A stretch of DNA of 64,000 bases, from the NCBI GenBank assembly GCA_963920665.1, contig OY987273.1:14262501-14326500 (forward strand), written 5' to 3'. Numbering within the stretch: position 1 is the stretch's first letter; each line of letters opens with the position of its first letter. A program made the position numbers and the translations under genes. The notes beneath the pieces are model-generated. The model had not been told where the DNA came from. It was given only the letters and a program-made list of their open reading frames with translations, and did not search any database. Below, one piece after another: positions 58,321 through 64,000 of the stretch. Origin of the DNA: Straminergon stramineum. Its lineage: Eukaryota > Streptophyta > Bryopsida > Hypnales > Calliergonaceae.

Positions 58321-59243
58321 GGATATCTTTAAAGGACTAGCAAAGCTCAAAGCATTGGAAGTAGCTAAGAGCAATTGTATAGAAATAGACAAAGTAAAGA
58401 TTTTGCCATCAACAAGTAAATCAAGCAAGTAAATATTTTGAAGTACTTAGTTTTGAGGTACCCTTTACTATTAATAGTATAGTAAGTAGACATACAAAAA
58501 TATTTTCAGAAATTCAATGCTTCATGTATAAGAAACCACTACGTGGATTCCACTGAATCTTATGCCTTTATAGTTCATTCACTACAAAGAATATTTACAT
58601 ACTCTTTTTGTATTAAACCGCACAAGTAATTCCAACTTACTCACTTTAAAGTGACTCCCTTTCTTTGTATGGAGTACTTCAAGTCCTCTATCTGAAAGAA
58701 AGTCTCACATCTTCTATTGTATTGATGCAATTATAATCTCATGTTTCAAGTCAATTGGAGCATCTTGTTCAAAGCTTTCTATTGTTGTTACATGGCTAGC
58801 TCTACAGATCGTTGGGTTCAACAACTCTTAATTCACAGGAGCTTTGCATCCATTTTTTAAAGTCTCAAAATTGTCATTTTGTCTCAATTTAACGAATAAG
58901 GCCTTATTTATGTCATATTTACTAGGTATTACATCTTTACAGAATACATGCCAAATATATGATTGTTTATGAATTTGTAAATGTATTCTGTTTGGAATGT
59001 ATAGGTGTAGTGGGAAAATTTATTTCATGTATGAATTTTGTATAGTTTTTCTACATATATGTAGATTATTTTCTACATGTAAGAATTTTTGCAAATTTGT
59101 AAATTGTGTTGTTTTTGAAATGTAGAAGCATATCTAGAAAATGTATTTCATGTACAAGTTTGTAAAGTTTGTTGTGTGTGGAATGTATAAGCCATTCAAG
59201 TCAATAGGCAAAATTTAGCAATAAAGACTAGGATGGTGATGAC
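58321..59243. other. AT-rich non-coding DNA
   Basis: Nothing is recognised. A run of ten G at about 58,281-58,290, just upstream and inside the last exon of the previous gene, is a likely site of slippage. Confidence 0.4.
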
Positions 59244-59389
59244 ATGATGGACGGTGATGATGGACACTATAGGAATGAGAAACATCCTAGCGGACTAGGG
59301 AGGGTTGATGCCCTAGTAACCACTATGGAAGGGGTTGTCAAGTGCCTAGTAGCGGTCAATGATTGTGCTGTTGTTGATGAAGCTACGGT

Positions 59390-59640
59390 CGAGACAAGGG
59401 TGAAGATGAAGCTACTGTTGGGATAGGGGTTGTTGTTGAAGCCATTGTCGGGAGAGGGAGTGAAGATGAAGCCATTGTTGGTATAGGGGTTGCTATTGAT
59501 GCCCATGTCATTGTCACCATTGATAATGAAGCCACAGTCAAGACAAGGGGGGAAGATGAAGCCATTGTTGGAATAGGGGTTGCTGCTGAAGCCATTGTCA
59601 AGAGAGGGGTTGAAGATGAAGTCACTATTACAATTTCTTA
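59390..59640 (+). repeat. Minisatellite, about 60-bp unit
   Basis: Units of the form GGTGAAGATGAAGCCATTGT followed by TGGGATAGGGGTTGCTGCTGA are repeated about four times with changes. Minus frames give an Asn/Gly/Phe/Pro repeat and are not called as genes. Confidence 0.65.
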
Positions 59641-60179
59641 CAATACCTCTTTGTTGAAAGACTTTCAAATAAATGTTTCTCTTACAAAACACTCTCTCTA
59701 TTCAATTGTCAAACTTGTAGGCCCACTCACTATTACAACTTTGATGCCAATTATTTTGTGTACTATTGTCAAAATTCCTCTTGCAATGATTCCTTGTTAG
59801 ACTTAGATGTGATACATTTGTCATTGCCTAATAGGAAAAGACCAAGGATGATGTTCTTGAGGTAATCTACAAGGAGGCCAGTGACAATATTCTTGAAGAC
59901 ATACTTCTATAGTTGCACATTCCTCTTTTGGAACATTGGCTAATACAATCGTTTCTTCCTTGGTTTGTGTAGTGGCGGATTTTGTGATCGAATTGTTATT
60001 GTTGGTATTGGTATCTTCTTCTTTGACATCATTTTTTTTTGCTTTCAAGGTTCAAATAGACATTTTTACATTCTATTTTTCAGCACTTAAAAATGTGATG
60101 AACATTGTAATAATTGAATTGTTTACATATTTTGTTGTATTTACTAAGCAATGTACTTGACATGGTAGCAATGAGGCAT

Positions 60180-60960
60180 GCATTCTGTCACATGAGGCAA
60201 AGAACTATGTCTTCCCCCTACTCATGTTCGAGGTGACAAAGAAATGGCTCAATGTTGTTTTGGATTTGAATAGGATACTTTGCATGTGTGAAGATTTGAA
60301 ATGTCATACAAAAGATAAATGATACACCAAATCCAATGAAATATATTTTGATTTTGAAACAATCACTATTGATGTCAAACTATCAACAAAGTCACAATTC
60401 AACCCCATTAATTGATGGTTCTTAGGAAGTTAATCTTAATTGTGAACATTTCGGTTTGGAGCACTATAAATAGGTCTACAACCATGGAAATTTTCAAGTA
60501 TTTGTTCCAAGTCATATAGTCCCCGTTGCATATCTTCGGACAAGAGTAATGCGACATATTGAGGTACAAAGTCAAGCATGGAAGGATAGGCAACTACAAG
60601 GTGAAGGGAACAAACAAAGACTTCTTCCTAAAACCATTGGAGAAGTTAATCTAGATGAGGGATTCCATGTTCTTGATTGAAAATACGAGAACAATCAATG
60701 ACTATCCTATAAAACACATAATTAACCACCCAAAGAAAGTGATTCTAACTCTTTGATACGTGGTCATTTGAAGGTTGTAGAGGGACAATTGAGATGTTGA
60801 TCAATCATCTTCTTCCTTAAATTCAATGCTTGCACCTAGCCAGATCTTAGAAATTGTACCCCTACTAGGAGATGTTTCCTCCTAGTTTAGGAGGACAGCT
60901 TAACTAAGTTTAGGAAGCTAATAAAAACAATTAAGGAGTCCAATACTATTTTCTTTGATC
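60180..60960 (+). pseudogene. Older second FCP1-like copy, heavily degraded
   Basis: Around 60,225-60,300 the plus strand reads EVTKKWLNVVLDLNRILCMC, a clear relative of RKWLNIVFGLNGILCQ in the 56.4-kb gene, here keeping Asp in motif I (LDLN). Around 60,570-60,700 another frame gives GNYKVKGTNKDFFLKPLEKL, resembling the segment before the FCP1 DD motif. Multiple stops and indels separate them. This shows that the FCP1-like protein belongs to a repeated element family in this genome, not a single capture. Confidence 0.4.
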
Positions 60961-61119
60961 GGAAAGTAAGAAATCCTAACCATACATTCTTTTTTGAGGA
61001 ATCGGATAGAATCCAACATAAGGAAGTCAAAGGAGAAGACTCTTGTATGTTTTTTGTCATGTTTTGGAATCACAATGACAAAGACTTATAGGTATTGGTT
61101 GTAGTACTTTAGTTTTATT

Positions 61120-62440
61120 TCAATTCATTTGTATTATATGTAGAATGATGATGTTATGTGCATAATTGTTTTGTCCAATAAAAGAATAAATGACTATATA
61201 CCACATTGCATATTTGTAATTGTATAACTTACCAACCAATGTTTTGATGAACTTACATTTTGTATTTGTTTCTAGTCTTTTCACGGTACTTGAGTCCTTT
61301 AATTTGACTGTGACAACAAGTGTGTTCCCTCTACTTATTCTTTCTTTGACTATAGATAGTTTGTCATATGCCAAAGAAGATTGGGGCACCTCTTGTATTG
61401 GGCAACCACCACACAATTGACAATGGATTTCTTGATGATGCTCATCAATGGCAAGGTTGTCAGTAGTCCTCAAAATGGAATAAAACACCTTCACCCATGT
61501 GAATTCTTTTTCTACATTCAAATGCCGTCTTCAATTGATATTACCTTGGGATTACTCTAAGATGAATTCCATCATGCAAAAAAATCTCTAAGTTGAAGAA
61601 ATGGATGTGGTAGTTGTCCTCTAGGTATAGGGGTTCTGATCTATTCATTTAGCAATCCAATATCTTTTTTCAGGAATATTTGTCTAATGTTTTGGAATGT
61701 TTTCCTATCTTTGTATTTCCTTTGTTTATGAAGGTCAATGATGTATTTGCTAAGTCTATTGTTATCACCTCTAATGGTTTGTAGGAAATGGTGCTTGCTA
61801 ATTCCAATTATCAAGAGCAGGCCACAATATCTAAGGTCTTATGACCTCTTCTACCTTGATGCAATTCACGAGGGGTTGTAAGATGCCAATGCAAGATACA
61901 TGACAGACAACATTGGCTTCATTTGGGTCGCCATCTATGGGATGCTTGGCAATAGAGGTCCTTGAGGAAGCATTTACAGGAGATTGCAAGCCAATTGAAA
62001 GATCCTCGAAATATGTTGGATACAATCAAGGACTAGAAATATTCAAGGCAAAGGAAAAGTTGAAGATCAAGTTGCACTTGTAGTAGTTATATTTATGATA
62101 AGGTAGTCTTCTTGAGAAGATTGAAAATACTAAAATGTTTGTGATTGTTATAAACTTTGGATTTGCAATGCTATGCTATTTTCTAGCAAAAAATCACGAT
62201 TAGAGATAGAATGATGAAGCAACCATAAATTGTTGCATTTGTGGTAGCCAATTACCGCATGTTCAGAGGCTATGTTGGAGGCACCACCACCATCATATGT
62301 AAAGCTTAGAAGAGGAGGCCTCTGGGTGTCTAGAGATTGAAGTGAACGACAAACTTTATGTAGAGTCCAAGTCAATAGTGGACAAAAATTTAGGAAAGAA
62401 GCCAAGCATAGAAATTTTAGAATCAAACTATGGGTCATTC
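61120..62440 (-). pseudogene. Unrecognised degraded coding remnants on the minus strand
   Basis: Several minus-strand frames look coding in composition: 61521-61220 (EKEFTWVKVFYSILRTTDNL, CQLCGGCPIQEVPQ with C-x2-C), 62025-61680 (PIDGDPNEANVVCHVSCIGI, then, past a stop, RKYKDRKTFQNIRQIFLKKD) and parts of 62.2-62.4 kb. They may be pieces of one transposon gene. No family is recognised and the reading frame is broken many times. Confidence 0.3.
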
Positions 62441-62939
62441 TTGTTTACAAGTACTCTCACAAATGGCTATGAGAATGGCATAATTTAATTCTATAATTTC
62501 TAAGTTCCTTTCTTGGATTGTCTCTAGTGTTGACTTGGATTGTAGCTAGAGCTTGCCATCGACTTCATTCTTTGGACACTATGGACTCTTCTTCTCAAGC
62601 AATCGACTTGCAATTGTGGTGATGTCTATAGCATAGTCTATGAACATGAAGTAATCGGCTTCTTGGATTGCAACAATTTATGTTGTCTAGTGCTTCTTGT
62701 TTCCTAGTATGTAGATCCCATACGTGTACATTTGATGATTACTTTCTACAAATTGAAAATTACCTCATGGTATTTTAGAGTTATGGAACTAAATTATGTG
62801 CTTTGGATGTCATTGTGTTGCTTATTTTGTATTTATTGATGACATATTCTCTTCAATTCATGGTTTTTAGTGCTTCTAAACCTCCCATTTCAGTGGAAAA
62901 CTCCCATTTTAATGAATATAATGTTATTAGTACAAGTTG
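62441..62939. other. Non-coding spacer
   Basis: AT-rich; nothing seen. It lies upstream of the last element gene in the window. Confidence 0.4.
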
Positions 62940-64000
62940 ATGGTGAGGGGTCGACCCGTAACTTGGATGGATGATGTTTGGGCGAATGTCTACGGATTCC
63001 AGAAGAAAGGATCTAGACTAGCCTCTCAAGTAGATAAGTTCATGACCAGAAAGTTTAAAAGTCCGGCCCATGCGAAGGAGGGGTATGCTATCAATGACTG
63101 TAAGGATGAAGGTAGAGATGGATGTTAGAATTTTTCATTCTAATCTTGTATCTAAAAAAACCTATCTAGTTTACGGTCATGGTGGTCAACACCATCTTTG
63201 GGGCAATGGAAGGTAGACTGATACATTGGGGGAAGGTTATCGCAGGCATAGTATCCAAGCTCTCTGACTATGTAGGAAAAAACAAGTTCAGCCCCATCAA
63301 TCCTTACCTGTTCCATCTCTACCATCAAGCAGAACTTCTCAGTAGTGTAGAGATGATAGAGTATAATAATAGATCCACTCTCTCGTAGTTTGGCCTCACG
63401 AGCAAAGTGGAGGCGGATTAGCCGGAATTCGAAGAAGAAGAGCCAGAAGAAGAGGAGCAGCTAGTTGATTGTAGGGAAAGGAGGAGAAAATCCAATGATT
63501 TGACATCACGAGGAAAGCTTCTTGTTTTGGAGAAGTAGACGGAAATTGTTTCAGCGTTCTACAAGACTAGAATTGATTGGGTATTGCAAGCATAGGATTA
63601 CCACAACAACTGGGCAGAGCTCTTGATTGAAATTGGCAAGGAGCTTAATGTCGAGCCAGAGAATGTCCTAGATGAAGTAAAGGGACTACCGAATCTAGAT
63701 GAGATGAAATGGAAGGAGGTGCAATTCTAGAACCTAGAGAAGGAACAGGATAACCTCCTATCCCAGGTGAATTGGGCGGATGGAGAGCTTGTAGCGTCGA
63801 AGCAAAGAGAAAGGGAGGCTTTGCAACTCATCAAGAACTTGTCCAATTTGGTGGCAAGACCAACAGAAGTCATCAACAAAGCTACGCTCTTCCAAGACCA
63901 ATTGATTAATGGAGGGCATGTAACCAAATCGTAGATAGTGACAATTCTAGTTGACTTTTCAGCCCGAATGGAATCCGTTTTGAAGGAGATACGACAATTG
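62940..64000 (+). pseudogene. 5' part of an element gene with coiled coil, cut by the window end; six in-frame TAG
   Basis: A first segment from ATG 62940 (MVRGRPVTWMDDVWANVYGF, QKKGSRLASQVDKF) ends at 63128. A second from 63179 (MVVNTIFGAMEGRLIHWGKV, SPINPYLFHLYHQAELLSSV) stays in one frame to the window end, broken only by TAG at 63386, 63419, 63536, 63593, 63728 and 63932, each suited to Gln. After an acidic stretch (EFEEEEPEEEEQ) comes a long coiled coil (NLEKEQDNLLSQVNWADGEL and on). The layout of an N-terminal domain, acidic linker and coiled coil is like the gene at 15.7-17.4 kb, so a zinc finger may follow beyond the window. No known domain is recognised. Confidence 0.45.

Noticed and set aside
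59390..59692. Minus-strand Asn/Gly/Phe-rich protein
   Set aside because: It is the translation of a 60-bp minisatellite.
1..64000. LTR retrotransposon polyprotein (reverse transcriptase, integrase)
   Set aside because: No YxDD, HHCC or protease motif was found in any frame.

Overview
This window looks like nuclear DNA from a land plant with a large, repeat-rich genome. The evidence is plant TTTAGGG-type telomere-like tracts, a plant CACTA (En/Spm) transposon with TNP2 and Transposase_24-type genes, a plant-style hAT transposase, and captured pieces of plant-type Miro, PCF11/PCFS4 and WDR11 genes. The mix also includes a DUF7869-type gene and a gene that looks like ParB plus DNA methyltransferase. 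That is unusual for flowering plants and hints at a bryophyte, lycophyte, fern or gymnosperm, but the species cannot be fixed from the sequence. I see no intact single-copy host gene, rRNA, tRNA or CRISPR array. Essentially everything recognisable is transposon-derived or transposon-carried.

Layout. 1-5.9 kb: a partial gene on the left edge, then a minus-strand element gene (1.9-3.0 kb) between two GC-rich islands dense in CGTCCG/CGGACG. 5.9-10.6 kb: a plus-strand relative of that gene, longer, with a coiled coil and a RING-H2-like zinc finger, again between two such islands. 10.6-14.8 kb: an almost complete hAT (DUF659-type) transposase broken by one TGA. 15.7-18.5 kb: a second coiled-coil/RING-like gene. 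19.2-23.3 kb: a minus-strand DUF7869-type gene. 24.0-25.1 kb: a cluster of a 19-bp palindromic motif. 27,668-46,413: a CACTA element with both ends and an AAT target duplication. It holds a truncated TNP2 gene (minus), a second transposon gene (plus) and, between them, captured host DNA: Miro exons 1-2, most of a PCF11/PCFS4-like gene with introns, and a WDR11 exon. 50.5-55.9 kb: a three-exon gene with a ParB-like domain followed by a beta-class amino-methyltransferase-like domain, with more copies of the 19-bp palindrome upstream and in its introns. 56.4-58.3 kb: an FCP1/NIF-phosphatase-like gene. 59-62.5 kb: older remnants, including a second FCP1-like copy. 62.9-64.0 kb: the start of another element gene that runs off the window.

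A feature shared by nearly every gene is that reading frames stay open over kilobases but are cut by in-frame stops, about 52 TAG, 10 TGA and 6 TAA by hand count. Their neighbours suit Gln (CAG, CAA) or Arg (CGA) at those places. The captured cellular PCF11 copy shows the same spectrum. The simplest reading is C-to-T decay of methylated cytosines, with CAG in CHG context dominating, rather than a changed genetic code. I therefore call most of these pseudogenes or decaying element genes.
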